Below are positions 41,253 to 50,102 of a stretch of 64,000 nt of DNA, one piece after another. The notes under the pieces are model-generated. The model was not told the DNA's origin. It did not search any database and saw nothing but the letters and a program-made list of their open reading frames with translations. A program made the translations under genes and the position numbers. The stretch is from Cellvibrio sp. PSBB023. Lineage in GTDB: Bacteria > Pseudomonadota > Gammaproteobacteria > Pseudomonadales > Cellvibrionaceae. Position 1 is the stretch's first letter. Every line of letters starts with the position of its first letter. The DNA is taken from the NCBI RefSeq assembly GCF_002007605.1, contig NZ_CP019799.1, forward strand, positions 620,001-684,000, read 5' to 3'.

Positions 41253-42251
41253 CTAGTTAACTAAACATACCTGATCCAGCTCACCCTGCTCAAAGTGATC
41301 AATATTCTCAAAGGTAACACGCGCGATTGCCGCCAGCGCTTCGCGGGTGAAAAACGCCTGATGCCCGGTGACCACCACATTGGGGAAGGTGAGCAGGCGT
41401 GCGAATACATCGTCTTGCAGCAGGCGATTGGAATTGTCTTCAAAGAATAAATCGCCTTCCTCTTCGTAAACATCCAAGCCTAAATAACCGATTTTTTTAC
41501 TTTTTAAACCGCTTATGACCGCGCGAGTGTCGATCAAACCACCGCGACCGGTGTTGATGAGCATCACACCATCTTTCATGGTGGCAATGCTGTCGCGATT
41601 AATTAAATGGTGGGTATGGCTGTTGAGTGGACAGTGCAGGGAAATAATATCGGCTTGTGGCCAAAGCTCTGCGAGTGGAACAAAGGGCACGCCTGCGGCG
41701 ACCAGTGCGGGGTTGGGTTGTGGATCATGCGCAATCACTTTACAGCCAAGGCCGCGCACAATAGTGGCAAATACCTCACCGATTTTACCGGTGCCAATCA
41801 CCGCTACCGTTTTATTCACCATATCAAATCCCAGCAGGCCATTGAGTGAATAATCGTTTTCGCGTGTGCGATGGTAAGCGCGGTGCAAATTGCGGTTAAG
41901 CATCAGTATCAACCCCAGCGCATGCTCCGCCACCGCATGGGGTGAATACTCCGCAACACGCGCAACCAGCAATCCCCATTTTTTGGCAGCGACCAAATCC
42001 ACCTGATTAAAGCCTGCACAGCGCAGGGCAATCAGTTTTATGCCAAGAGATGCGAGTTGCTGTAATACCCCGGCATCCAGGTGATCATTCACAAAACAGC
42101 AAACCACCTGGCAATCCTGCGCCAGCAGGGCCGAGTTGGCATTGAGTTGCACCTCGTGAAAAATCAATTCGTGGGGGTTGGGTAAGGCATGGTTGGCGCG
42201 GTTTAAAAAATCGCGATCGTAGGGTTTGGTGCTGAATACGGCAATTTTCAT
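41253..42251 (-). CDS. ldhA: D-lactate dehydrogenase (2-hydroxyacid dehydrogenase)
   Basis: NADH-dependent reduction of pyruvate to D-lactate in the cytoplasm. The 332-aa length is as in LdhA. The NAD site is AVIGTGKIGEVFA (about residues 148-160). The catalytic Arg, Glu and His are in LINTGRGGLIDT, LDVYEEEGDLFFED and VVVTGHQAFFTREAL. EYSPHAVAEHALGLIL is also typical of the LdhA group. It is first in a likely operon with glgP. No mutations in key residues are seen. Confidence 0.93.
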   Translation of the reverse strand: MKIAVFSTKPYDRDFLNRANHALPNPHELIFHEVQLNANSALLAQDCQVVCCFVNDHLDAGVLQQLASLGIKLIALRCAGFNQVDLVAAKKWGLLVARVAEYSPHAVAEHALGLILMLNRNLHRAYHRTRENDYSLNGLLGFDMVNKTVAVIGTGKIGEVFATIVRGLGCKVIAHDPQPNPALVAAGVPFVPLAELWPQADIISLHCPLNSHTHHLINRDSIATMKDGVMLINTGRGGLIDTRAVISGLKSKKIGYLGLDVYEEEGDLFFEDNSNRLLQDDVFARLLTFPNVVVTGHQAFFTREALAAIARVTFENIDHFEQGELDQVCLVN

Positions 42252-42434
42252 AACAGTCCCTCCGCAGGTCTCATCTCAGTATTGTCAGTAGAATCCTGAG
42301 TCTAGTGCTTTATGTCCAGCAGGGCTTGATTTAAAACAGACAAGGGCAATTTGGCGAAGGCCTGGCAATAACTGGTATCCTTGGCGGCTGTCGGCACCAA
42401 CGCCAAAAAAATGCAATAAGACGGATGAATTCCC

Positions 42435-42806
42435 ATGGCCAAACTACTGTTTAAACTCGCACAGGTTCCCGATGATGAAGCGCAAGAAATTCGCGAGCTA
42501 TTGACCCGTGAAGCGATTCGTTTTTACGAAACCGATGCCGGCTTCTTTCGTGTCGGGCTGGATGCTATTTGGCTTGCCGATGCAGAACAGGAAGCGCGCG
42601 CGCGCGAGTTATTGTTGGCCTATCAACAAGAGCGCAACCAGCGGCAGCAGGAAAATTATGCGCGCTTGGTGGAGGCGGGCGAGGCGCCCAATGTGTGGCA
42701 ACTTTTTTGCGCCCAGCCGTTGCGTTTTATCGCCCTTGTTGTGGCGATTATTTTTGTCGCCAGCTTAACCCTGTTGCCATTTGTGATGCCTGCGTTGCAG
42801 GGTTGA
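42435..42806 (+). CDS. DUF6164 family protein with C-terminal membrane helix
   Basis: A 123-aa protein that starts MAKLLFKLAQVPDDEAQEIR and has a small alpha/beta N-terminal domain, a charged helical middle (EQEARARELLLAYQQERNQR) and one hydrophobic segment near the C-terminus (LRFIALVVAIIFVASLTLLP). This layout matches the uncharacterised DUF6164 family of gammaproteobacteria. It is convergent with the DCC-family gene, with 5 bp between stops. Role unknown. Confidence 0.75.
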   Translation: MAKLLFKLAQVPDDEAQEIRELLTREAIRFYETDAGFFRVGLDAIWLADAEQEARARELLLAYQQERNQRQQENYARLVEAGEAPNVWQLFCAQPLRFIALVVAIIFVASLTLLPFVMPALQG

Positions 42807-42811
42807 TATTG

Positions 42812-43216
42812 TTAAAACCTGTCGTTGTCAGCCAAGCCCAAATTATTAATTTTGGTTTTACCCAACAACTTTAATAAAAGATTACGCAGTGTGCGCAGTA
42901 TGGGGTAGAGCAGATGGCTTAATCGTTTGGATTTAAACAGCCAATAGTTCAAACGATTAAATACCCCCGAGCGAGTGCCCAGTAACGACAGCATATGAAT
43001 TGCATCGGAGCCGTAATAAAGTTGCTGCTCCAATTTTAATACCATGCCCTGATCTATATCCCAACCCAGCGCGGTAATCTCATCCAGAATCGGGCCGGGT
43101 TCGCGCGCATCCACCAATACCAAGTCGCCAATATCTTCACGAATACGCACCAGGCGGCAATAGTTGTCGCACGCGGGGCACTCCTTGTCATAAACCAATA
43201 CCACTTGTTTTGTCAT
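42812..43216 (-). CDS. DCC-family (DUF393) thiol-disulphide oxidoreductase-like protein
   Basis: A 134-aa protein with the family-defining motif YDKECPACDNYC near the N-terminus (D-x-x-C-x-x-C), resembling thioredoxin-type active sites. GSDAIHMLSLLG is the second conserved block. The C-terminal 50 residues are basic and amphipathic. The start at 43216 (MTKQVVLVYDKECPAC) fits the family; an ATG at 43243 would add nine residues. It is divergent from the choice-of-anchor I gene. Redox role likely; partners unknown. Confidence 0.85.
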   Translation of the reverse strand: MTKQVVLVYDKECPACDNYCRLVRIREDIGDLVLVDAREPGPILDEITALGWDIDQGMVLKLEQQLYYGSDAIHMLSLLGTRSGVFNRLNYWLFKSKRLSHLLYPILRTLRNLLLKLLGKTKINNLGLADNDRF

Positions 43217-43264
43217 TTTTATCTGGCACCTGCTGCGTGTCATTAACTGCGTTTTGCCATCAAA

Positions 43265-43293
43265 TTGTCATCTATTTGTTGTGTGTCTGTCAT
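43265..43293 (+). promoter_or_regulatory. Pho box of the choice-of-anchor I gene
   Basis: TTGTCAT, TTGTTGT and CTGTCAT stand exactly 11 bp apart (starts 43265, 43276, 43287), matching the direct-repeat pattern of PhoB sites (CTGTCAT). It lies about 60 bp before the start codon in the correct orientation. The DCC gene on the other side could also be affected. Confidence 0.7.
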
Positions 43294-43355
43294 CTTGCAA
43301 CCCTAAGCTTGGGCGCTCCAAAAAACGTTTATTTACGACATAAGATCGTCTTTAC

Positions 43356-46028
43356 ATGAGAGCGCACATTATGACACTCATCCAACAATTGCCACGCTGG
43401 GCGGCGCTTACTGCTGTATCCTTTACGCTGGCGGCCTGCGGTGGCGATGGCAATAATTCATTCAACAGTTCATCCCTTGGCTCAAGCAGTTCAAATAGCT
43501 CAAGCAGTGTGTCCTTATCCAGCAGTGTATCTTCTGCTGATACTCCCTCCTCAGCAAGCAGTAGTTCTACCGTTACAAGTTCTACAACAAGTTCTGCGCA
43601 AAGTTCTTCTGCGCTGAGTGAGAGCAGCAGCTCATCATCCGTTTCGTCTGTGGCATTGCCCGCGCTGGTGCTGAATGAAATGCGCTCCGACGGCGGTGGT
43701 TATGACTACATTGAAATTTACAACGCCAGTAATACCGATTACACCTTTGCCGCCAATGAGTGGGCGGTGAATGACCTGAAAGGTTTTAGCGAAGACAAAG
43801 TACCCGGTATAGTTATTCCGGCGGGTACAGTCATTACTGCCCATGGCTTTTTGTTGGTTGCGGTAGACCAAACTGCCGTACCTTTTGGTGCGCCGACCAA
43901 TACCCTGATAGGCGGTGCCGGTGAATTCGGATTGGGGCGCGGTGATACCGCACTGCTGACCTACAAAGGCGAGATTATTGATGAAAAAGGCTGGGCAGCA
44001 GGCAGTCATGTCAATACCTTTGGCCGTTTGCCCGATGGGGGTGAATGGCACGATCAAACCGAGGCATTGGTGGCCACCCCCGGTACGATTAACGCCTTGC
44101 CAGTTGTGAATCCACCTGCGACGCAAAGCGATATAGTCATCAATGAAGTCGTATCCAAAGGTCGTGCGGATATTGATTTTGATTATGTCGAACTCTACAA
44201 CAAATCATCCCAACCTTATGTATTTGCTGAAGGGGAGTGGGCATTAAGTGATAGCGAAAATACCGCAATGCCAATTCCCGGCGGCACGACCATTCCCGGC
44301 CACGGTTTCCTGGTGTTATTGCCGGATGTGGCAGTTGACGCAAGTTTGCCAACCAATGCCCCTGCAGACGCTGTTTTAAATAGCACAGGTGGATTTGGTA
44401 TTGGAAAAAATGAAACGATTACCTTGATCCGTTTTGAAGCGATTATTGACCGTGTGAGCTACGGCAATTTTCATGTGAATGCTTATGGTCGCTTTCCTGA
44501 TGGCGGTGAGCTGATCGCTTTGGGTGACGGTACCGCTACCCAACTCTATGCATCTCCCGGTTTGAAAAACTTTATGACCCCGGCAATGAATTTAACGGTC
44601 ACTACCATGAATTTTTCTGCCTTCAATAACGATGAAACCACCTTGGAAAATAGCGGTTTCCGTGTATTTGGCTTGAATGCCGATTTAGCCAAAGATGTAG
44701 AGCCGGAATATATTGCTGTCGCCGCCGATTCAAAAACAGCTTGGGTGACCCTGCAAGAAAACAATGGTATTGCGCGCATTAATTTGGATGGCACACCGGC
44801 GATCACTCACATTTTCCCGCTGGGTTTTAAAGATTATGGTGCAGCAGGCAATGAAATTGATCCAAGTGACCGGGATAATAAAATTGAATTTGCCGCCCGC
44901 CCGAATGTGTTTGGCATCTATCAGCCCGATGGCATTGCAACTTTTAATGACGGTGGTATGGATTATGTGATTACCGCTAACGAAGGCGATGTACGCGATT
45001 ACTACACCAATTTTGTCGAAGGCGTAAAAGTGTCCGACATCACTTTGGATGAATCAGATTTTCCCACTGCCAGCGAGTTAAAAAAGAATGAAAACCTGGG
45101 GCGTTTGGTCGTCACCCAATTTGCAGCATCCCCAACGGCAGAAACCCTGTACAGCACATTGCTGAGCTTTGGTGCGCGTTCATTCAGTATCTGGAATGGC
45201 ACGACGGGGGCGCAGGTTTATGACAGCGGAAATGATTTGGAAGTGCAGGCTAACGCGGCCGGTGTTTATCCGGATGATCGCAGCGATGCCAAAGGTGTTG
45301 AGCCAGAAAACTTGACTGTCGGTGTAATAGGTTCCAAGCGCTTTGTATTTGTTGGTCTTGAACGCGCCGATGCCGTAGCGGTTTACGACATCACCGACCT
45401 TGGTAATATTCAATTCAGCCAAATGCTCATTACGCAAGGTGATGATGCACCCGAAGGTATTTTGTTTATCAGCGCGGCAGATAGTCCGAATGGTAATCCC
45501 TTACTGGTCGTCTCCAATGAGGACAGTGGCAACGTGACCGTGTATCAAAGCGATGCTAATGGCGATTTTAGTTTTGCATCACGATTAGTGCTGGAAGGTG
45601 GTACTGCTGCAGCAGAAATCAGCGCCTATGATCCCATCACCAAACGATTGTTTGTTCTGAACAATGGCGAGCTGCTGGCTAATTCACGCATTGAAGTATT
45701 GGATCTGGCTAATCCAGCGGCACTGTCACTGCTGACGACCATTGACCTCAGCCCCTACGGCGGCGGTATTAACAGTGTTGCTGTCAGCAATGGCAAAGTG
45801 GCAGGTGCACTGCAAGCCGTCGATAAAACCCAACAGGGCACTGTGGTGGTGTTTGATACCACTAACTACACACTGCTCGGTATTGCCAAAGTGGGTGCTT
45901 TGCCCGATATGCTCACCTTTTCACCGGATGGAAAATTTATTCTCACCGCCGATGAAGGTGAAGCAAAGGATGATTACTCCTATGATCCAGTTGGTTCTAT
46001 TTCTGTGATTAGTTTGCCTGTGCTCTAA
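43356..46028 (+). CDS. Choice-of-anchor I lipoprotein with two lamin-tail domains
   Basis: An 890-aa exported lipoprotein: a signal with lipobox LAAC at residues 25-28, then a long Ser/Thr linker to about 100, two lamin-tail (LTD) domains (LVLNEMRSDGGGYDYIEIYN and IVINEVVSKGRADIDFDYVE), and a C-terminal beta-propeller-like choice-of-anchor I domain from about 415 (YIAVAADSKTAWVTLQENNG, ITANEGDVRDY, DAKGVEPENLTVG). This domain occurs in proteins described as alkaline-phosphatase- or esterase-like. A Pho box upstream supports a role in phosphate scavenging. An ATG at 43371 is an alternative start that keeps the signal. A terminator follows. Confidence 0.87.
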   Translation: MRAHIMTLIQQLPRWAALTAVSFTLAACGGDGNNSFNSSSLGSSSSNSSSSVSLSSSVSSADTPSSASSSSTVTSSTTSSAQSSSALSESSSSSSVSSVALPALVLNEMRSDGGGYDYIEIYNASNTDYTFAANEWAVNDLKGFSEDKVPGIVIPAGTVITAHGFLLVAVDQTAVPFGAPTNTLIGGAGEFGLGRGDTALLTYKGEIIDEKGWAAGSHVNTFGRLPDGGEWHDQTEALVATPGTINALPVVNPPATQSDIVINEVVSKGRADIDFDYVELYNKSSQPYVFAEGEWALSDSENTAMPIPGGTTIPGHGFLVLLPDVAVDASLPTNAPADAVLNSTGGFGIGKNETITLIRFEAIIDRVSYGNFHVNAYGRFPDGGELIALGDGTATQLYASPGLKNFMTPAMNLTVTTMNFSAFNNDETTLENSGFRVFGLNADLAKDVEPEYIAVAADSKTAWVTLQENNGIARINLDGTPAITHIFPLGFKDYGAAGNEIDPSDRDNKIEFAARPNVFGIYQPDGIATFNDGGMDYVITANEGDVRDYYTNFVEGVKVSDITLDESDFPTASELKKNENLGRLVVTQFAASPTAETLYSTLLSFGARSFSIWNGTTGAQVYDSGNDLEVQANAAGVYPDDRSDAKGVEPENLTVGVIGSKRFVFVGLERADAVAVYDITDLGNIQFSQMLITQGDDAPEGILFISAADSPNGNPLLVVSNEDSGNVTVYQSDANGDFSFASRLVLEGGTAAAEISAYDPITKRLFVLNNGELLANSRIEVLDLANPAALSLLTTIDLSPYGGGINSVAVSNGKVAGALQAVDKTQQGTVVVFDTTNYTLLGIAKVGALPDMLTFSPDGKFILTADEGEAKDDYSYDPVGSISVISLPVL

Positions 46029-46052
46029 TTAGGCCTGCAATTAATCTGCAAT

Positions 46053-46090
46053 AAAAAGCCCGCACAACTAACATTGTGCGGGCTTTTTTT
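46053..46090. terminator. Bidirectional terminator
   Basis: AAAAGCCCGCACAA / TTGTGCGGGCTTTT is a perfect 14-bp stem with a short loop, flanked by A-run and T-run. It separates the convergent choice-of-anchor I and yggL genes. Confidence 0.92.
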
Positions 46091-46109
46091 ATACTGTGCG
46101 AAGTGCTAT

Positions 46110-46469
46110 TTACGCGTAGTAATTCGCATCAATAATTTCACTCAACTCAACCTTGGCAACTTGAGGCTGGGCCACTAACCAAGCATGCAGTTTGGCCTTG
46201 TCTGCTTCTGTAGCAGAGCCGTAGCGTTTGGCTGAACCGATAAAACCGGACAAGCGTTTGCTGGATAAGCCGCCGCCAAATACCAGACCTTCGGCATTGA
46301 TGGCATCGATAAAAAAGCTATCCACAAATTCGCTAATAGTCTCTTCGCTCAAATCGCTTTTAAATTCACATTCCAATTCAAAGCCGAAGGTAGCAAATTC
46401 GTCTTGAAATAATTTTTTGCGCAAACGTTTACTGCGCTGTGGTGCTTTTTTCGTACTTACAACGGTCAT
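46110..46469 (-). CDS. yggL: YggL-family 50S ribosome-binding protein
   Basis: A 119-aa protein of the DUF469/YggL family, reported to bind the 50S ribosomal subunit. A basic N-terminus (KKAPQRSKRLRKKLFQDEF) is followed by FATFGFELECEFK, a middle helix, and the family C-terminus with WLVAQPQVAKVELSEIIDAN. AAAGGT lies 7 nt before the ATG. It precedes the shared terminator and follows the yceH gene on the same strand. The role in translation is known only in outline for the family. Confidence 0.88.
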   Translation of the reverse strand: MTVVSTKKAPQRSKRLRKKLFQDEFATFGFELECEFKSDLSEETISEFVDSFFIDAINAEGLVFGGGLSSKRLSGFIGSAKRYGSATEADKAKLHAWLVAQPQVAKVELSEIIDANYYA

Positions 46470-46530
46470 GGTTTTACCTTTACTTAATCACAATCAAAAA
46501 AGAGTGTTACAGCGATGGGATGCAACCTGA

Positions 46531-47277
46531 TTACGTCAGGTCATCATTACTCACGCCATTTAATTCCATCAGCGTGGCGACTTGTTTTTCCAATAATTCA
46601 ACACGGCTTTCCAGTTGCTGTACTTTTTGTTCCAACTGTTTGTGTTGTTCCAGCTGCGCGCTGTGTTCTTCGTGGCCGCTGCGGCTACCGCTTACTGCAC
46701 TATTTTGCATGGCGGCAATGGCAGCTAAATCTGGTGCGCCGCACAGTAGGTGCATGTAGCGATCTTCGCGCTGTCCGGCCTGACGCGGAATGTGTACCAC
46801 GTGGGGTTTGGTTTTGGCGCAGAGTTGTTGCAGTTTTTCTTCCAGTGCCTGATGGCCGCTAAACTCCACCATGCGCTGGGTGCGGGTGAGAATCTCGGCC
46901 ACCGTTTGCGGGCCGCGCAGGAGCAGTACGGTCAAAATAGCCTGAGTGGCTTTATCCACACTCAGTACGCGGGTCAGGCGCTGGTCGTAACGCGCGGCGC
47001 GGTTGCCATAATCCACACTGAGCAATTGGCGGTCCTGTAGTTCACTGACGCAGCGCTGCACCTGACCGCTTTCGTAATTGCTAATAGGCTCGCGGCTGGT
47101 TTTCTGGTTACAGGCCAGCAGCAGGCTGTTTAACGTCAATGGGTATTGGTCGGGCGTGGTTAGCTGTTTTTCCATCAGGGCGCCTAGTACACGGGCTTCA
47201 ATGGCATTTAGCAATGCGGGTTCTTCGTGGTGGGCGTCTTGGTTGGTATCGTTGTTGTGCTCAATACTGTTTTCCAT
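46531..47277 (-). CDS. yceH: YceH-family (DUF480) winged-helix protein
   Basis: A 248-aa protein made of two winged-helix-like halves. The defining start is IEARVLGALMEKQLTTPDQY, with YPLTLNSLLLACNQKTSREP next, and the second half contains LTVLLLRGPQTVAEILTR. A C-terminal coiled coil (QLEQHKQLEQKVQQLESRVE) near residues 205-240 suggests oligomers. An acidic 20-residue leader precedes the domain. Function in the cell is not established for the family. Confidence 0.9.
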   Translation of the reverse strand: MENSIEHNNDTNQDAHHEEPALLNAIEARVLGALMEKQLTTPDQYPLTLNSLLLACNQKTSREPISNYESGQVQRCVSELQDRQLLSVDYGNRAARYDQRLTRVLSVDKATQAILTVLLLRGPQTVAEILTRTQRMVEFSGHQALEEKLQQLCAKTKPHVVHIPRQAGQREDRYMHLLCGAPDLAAIAAMQNSAVSGSRSGHEEHSAQLEQHKQLEQKVQQLESRVELLEKQVATLMELNGVSNDDLT

Positions 47278-47456
47278 AAGGACTCTCGAAGATCATCGAC
47301 GGGCTGCAACTCTACGCTGATGGCGTTCAAATTTCACCTTTTAGGCTTTGTACACTGGGTTATTCACGAAATATTTCAAAGGTACGCCAATTCTTGACTA
47401 TATTTTAGTCATTGCGCGGGTTGAGCGCGTAGCGTGATTTTGTCGAGGACGATGTT

Positions 47457-48620
47457 ATGGATGCCGTGTGGTTAATAGGAAATCCCGCCCAGTGTTACCG
47501 GGTGCCCGATCAGCAAATGATCATTAATACGCAGGATGAGCTGGTCGGCGATGCCGCCGTTTACCGCGTGCCCGTTACCACTGTCTCTGAATTTAGCGAT
47601 CTCTGCTCGCGGGCAGCACTTCTGGTGGTGGTGGCGGGTGCCGGATTAGCGGAGGGGTGGCTGGAATCCATACCCGGTCATTTACCCAAAATCGGGTTGC
47701 TGGCGCACCATCATCAGGATAATGCGCACGAGCAATTGGGCGCCTTGGGCATAGATGCCTATGTTTCCAGTGCAATGAATCCGGCAGATTATGATTTGGT
47801 GCTGCGCAAAGTATACGACGACAAGCTCGCGTTAAATGCCTTGCAGCAGGAATTAAAAAACTTTTCCTCTATTGCATTTACGGCCATGTCTTCAGCATCC
47901 GAAATGGGAACGGTAGCTATCTTTGCCGAAAAAGTGCAAGACATTATGGAGATGGAGCGACTGGCGCAGTTGATCCACTCTTGTTTGAGTGATCTGGGGG
48001 TTAGCGGTGTGGTGCAGTTTATTTTTGATCAGGATGTGCGTCTGTTCCCTCCGCATATATCAGCGTCTTATTTGCGGTTACTGAATTTTGCCTCCGAATC
48101 CAATGCGCGCATTGTGTCCCAAGGGCGATTTTTATTATTCAGCTTTGAGCATTTACAACTATTGGTCACCGATGCACCGGTGCACGAGGAGGAACGCTAT
48201 GGTCGGCTGCGGGATGTGTTAGCGCATTTGGTGTCTATTGCCGAGGCGCGCGCAAAAACCTTGAAAGTGAATTCGTTGTTAAAAACACAGCAGGACAATA
48301 CCCGTACCGTCATGATGCTACTGGAAATGTCATCCCGTGATAATCGCAATGCCGTCAAAGAAATTATGACGGAGTTGTCGGATTCGCTACGCATGATCGC
48401 AACAGGGTTTGATTTGAATATGCAGCAAGAATCGGCACTGCTGGGGTTATCGGAGAAAGCACTTGAGTCACTGGAGTCGTTACAAGAAGCAACCTCAGTT
48501 GTTGAGGAGTATTTCCGCAGTTTAGTGCAAGAGTTGGAGGCTGTATCGCTGTTGTTGGATAAGCAAGAGCAGGTTGCACAGGATCAGCCTGAGCAGGACA
48601 GCCGCGTAGAATTATTTTAA
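47457..48620 (+). CDS. Uncharacterised protein with receiver-like N-terminus
   Basis: A 387-aa soluble protein. The first 125 residues alternate hydrophobic strands and helices like a response-regulator receiver (LLVVVAGAGLAEGWLESIPG; LGIDAYVSSAMNPADYDLVL) but lack a clear phospho-acceptor Asp. Then comes a helical region with FSSIAFTAMSSASEMGTVAI and a GAF-like middle, ending in coiled coil (SEKALESLESLQEATSVVEE). GAGGA lies 8 nt before the ATG. It converges with the shikimate-kinase-like gene, with 7 bp between stops. It may be a signalling adaptor that no longer needs phosphorylation. No specific function is proposed. Confidence 0.7.
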   Translation: MDAVWLIGNPAQCYRVPDQQMIINTQDELVGDAAVYRVPVTTVSEFSDLCSRAALLVVVAGAGLAEGWLESIPGHLPKIGLLAHHHQDNAHEQLGALGIDAYVSSAMNPADYDLVLRKVYDDKLALNALQQELKNFSSIAFTAMSSASEMGTVAIFAEKVQDIMEMERLAQLIHSCLSDLGVSGVVQFIFDQDVRLFPPHISASYLRLLNFASESNARIVSQGRFLLFSFEHLQLLVTDAPVHEEERYGRLRDVLAHLVSIAEARAKTLKVNSLLKTQQDNTRTVMMLLEMSSRDNRNAVKEIMTELSDSLRMIATGFDLNMQQESALLGLSEKALESLESLQEATSVVEEYFRSLVQELEAVSLLLDKQEQVAQDQPEQDSRVELF

Positions 48621-48627
48621 GGCTCGC

Positions 48628-49158
48628 TCAGGCATCCTCAGTGGTAAAGGCGTTGGCTTCCTGGCAAATAATTTCATCCACCAGTGTCTCAATCGGTTTT
48701 CCGGTGCAGTCAATCACTATATCGGCGTAGCGCATATACAGCGGGCGCCGCTCGGCAAATACTTCGTCAAAACCTTGATGGGCCGGGCGGGCGATGCCGC
48801 GGTTATCCATATTGTGGATACGCTGTTCCAGCTCATTCAGGGCAACATCCAAAAATACAATCGGGCCAAATTGTTTCAGGTGATGCATAGCGACTTCGCT
48901 ATATACCGCACTGCCACCGGTAGCAATGACATGGTTGGGGTAGTGGGCATTGAGCAGGACTTTTTCCTCCTGCTCGCGCAGCGCCAGGTAACCTTGTTGG
49001 TGCAGAATATCCTGCAGGGTTTTGCGGTGTTCAAGTTGAATCAGCAAATCGGTATCGACAAAATCCTTCGCAAGGCTTTTCGCCAGCAGTAACCCCAAGG
49101 TGCTTTTGCCAGCACCGGGCATGCCAATCAAAATCAAACTTTGATGATAAGGGTTCAT
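48628..49158 (-). CDS. Shikimate-kinase-family protein
   Basis: A 176-aa P-loop kinase similar to AroK/AroL, which phosphorylate shikimate in aromatic amino-acid synthesis. Walker A is LIGMPGAGKSTLG (about residues 11-23), followed by VDTDLLIQ, the GG motif VIATGGSAVY and the RRPLYMRYADIV lid and C-terminal region. The start at 49158 is chosen because GGAG lies 7 nt upstream; two other in-frame ATGs (49164, 49197) have poorer spacing. It is not in the usual aroK-aroB context, so it may be a paralogue with another substrate. Confidence 0.82.
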   Translation of the reverse strand: MNPYHQSLILIGMPGAGKSTLGLLLAKSLAKDFVDTDLLIQLEHRKTLQDILHQQGYLALREQEEKVLLNAHYPNHVIATGGSAVYSEVAMHHLKQFGPIVFLDVALNELEQRIHNMDNRGIARPAHQGFDEVFAERRPLYMRYADIVIDCTGKPIETLVDEIICQEANAFTTEDA

Positions 49159-49277
49159 AGCCATGCTCCAGCATTTCAGCAAAGGAAAGGTCAGCACTCA
49201 AAACCATACCCGACACTATAGCCGAGAATCAGCAAGCCGGTGCGATTGCCCCGGTGTTTTCCCTCGTCGTGTCGGGT

Positions 49278-49730
49278 TTAAAGCAATTGGGTCTCGGCGC
49301 GTGAACTGCCGTGGAAAATGGCCACCAACGAGTAGCTGAAAAACGGGCTGTAACTCGCTAAAAAATCGCTCAGTAAAAATTTGACAGTTTCATTCAATGC
49401 ATCAATGGATGCGCTGTTGCCGCTCTCTGCTGGATGCAACTGCGCACGTAGATCGGGGAATTGTGCCTGTATGGTGTGCGCACTGTCGCGCTGCTTGGTT
49501 GCATCGGTAACCACAACCTGCAGTTCTGCCGCCAGCGGGTTCCACTCGAACAACAAGTAGAGCGAATCATCGTCAATCGCAGTATCCAGCAGGCTTACGG
49601 CTTTAGCTGCACAATTTTCCAGTGCGCGCTTGAGGGCAGGCTGGTCATATCCATTAAAACAATTAAGGTAGGCGGTGCCTTGTGCGGATGACTGCTGTTG
49701 CCAGGGCGATAAAGTCACGATATTAGCCAT
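49278..49730 (-). CDS. Hypothetical protein coupled to the upstream small gene
   Basis: A 150-aa soluble protein starting MANIVTLSPWQQQSSAQGTA, with LYLLFEWNPLAAELQVVVTD in the middle and a C-terminal segment FLLSDFLASYSPFFSYSLVA. No known domain is recognised. The ATG at 49730 overlaps the stop of the preceding gene (ATGGCTAA), which indicates translational coupling and supports this start rather than the longer in-frame ORF. The two probably act together. Confidence 0.65.
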   Translation of the reverse strand: MANIVTLSPWQQQSSAQGTAYLNCFNGYDQPALKRALENCAAKAVSLLDTAIDDDSLYLLFEWNPLAAELQVVVTDATKQRDSAHTIQAQFPDLRAQLHPAESGNSASIDALNETVKFLLSDFLASYSPFFSYSLVAIFHGSSRAETQLL

Positions 49731-50037
49731 TGCACAAGTCTTCAAACGCATCGACAACTGCCTCTTCATCCGCTTCGGATAATTCAGCCAAATCCATAAT
49801 ACAGGGTTCATTAATACCGAGAATTTCTTCGATATCTTCAAACGCCAATTCAGCAGCCAGGGCATGCTTGACGTAGTTTTTTACCGCTTGATGCAGCGCG
49901 GTTTCGTTATCGCGTGCAGCTTGCAGCTCTGCAACCGTTTGAGCCGTCAGCCAGTCGATAAATGCACTGCGATCAGCGTCCGAAGTGTTTGTGCTGGCGT
50001 TGTAAGAAGGGGGCGTGTCGTTGGGAGTTGTGCTCAC
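49723..50037 (-). CDS. Small acidic hypothetical protein
   Basis: A 104-aa acidic protein (MSTTPNDTPPSYNASTNTSD at the start; EEILGINEPCIMDLAELSEA and a very acidic tail ending FEDLCNG). It is predicted mostly helical, with no signal peptide or membrane segment. The start is GTG at 50037 with a weak ribosome site. It overlaps the next gene by 8 bp. No family is recognised with confidence. Confidence 0.6.
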   Translation of the reverse strand: MSTTPNDTPPSYNASTNTSDADRSAFIDWLTAQTVAELQAARDNETALHQAVKNYVKHALAAELAFEDIEEILGINEPCIMDLAELSEADEEAVVDAFEDLCNG

Positions 50038-50102
50038 AGTAATACCATTGCGTTAGTTAACAAGGTCGCCAGTATAAGGCTTTTCAGTGGATGGGCGATC
50101 CG

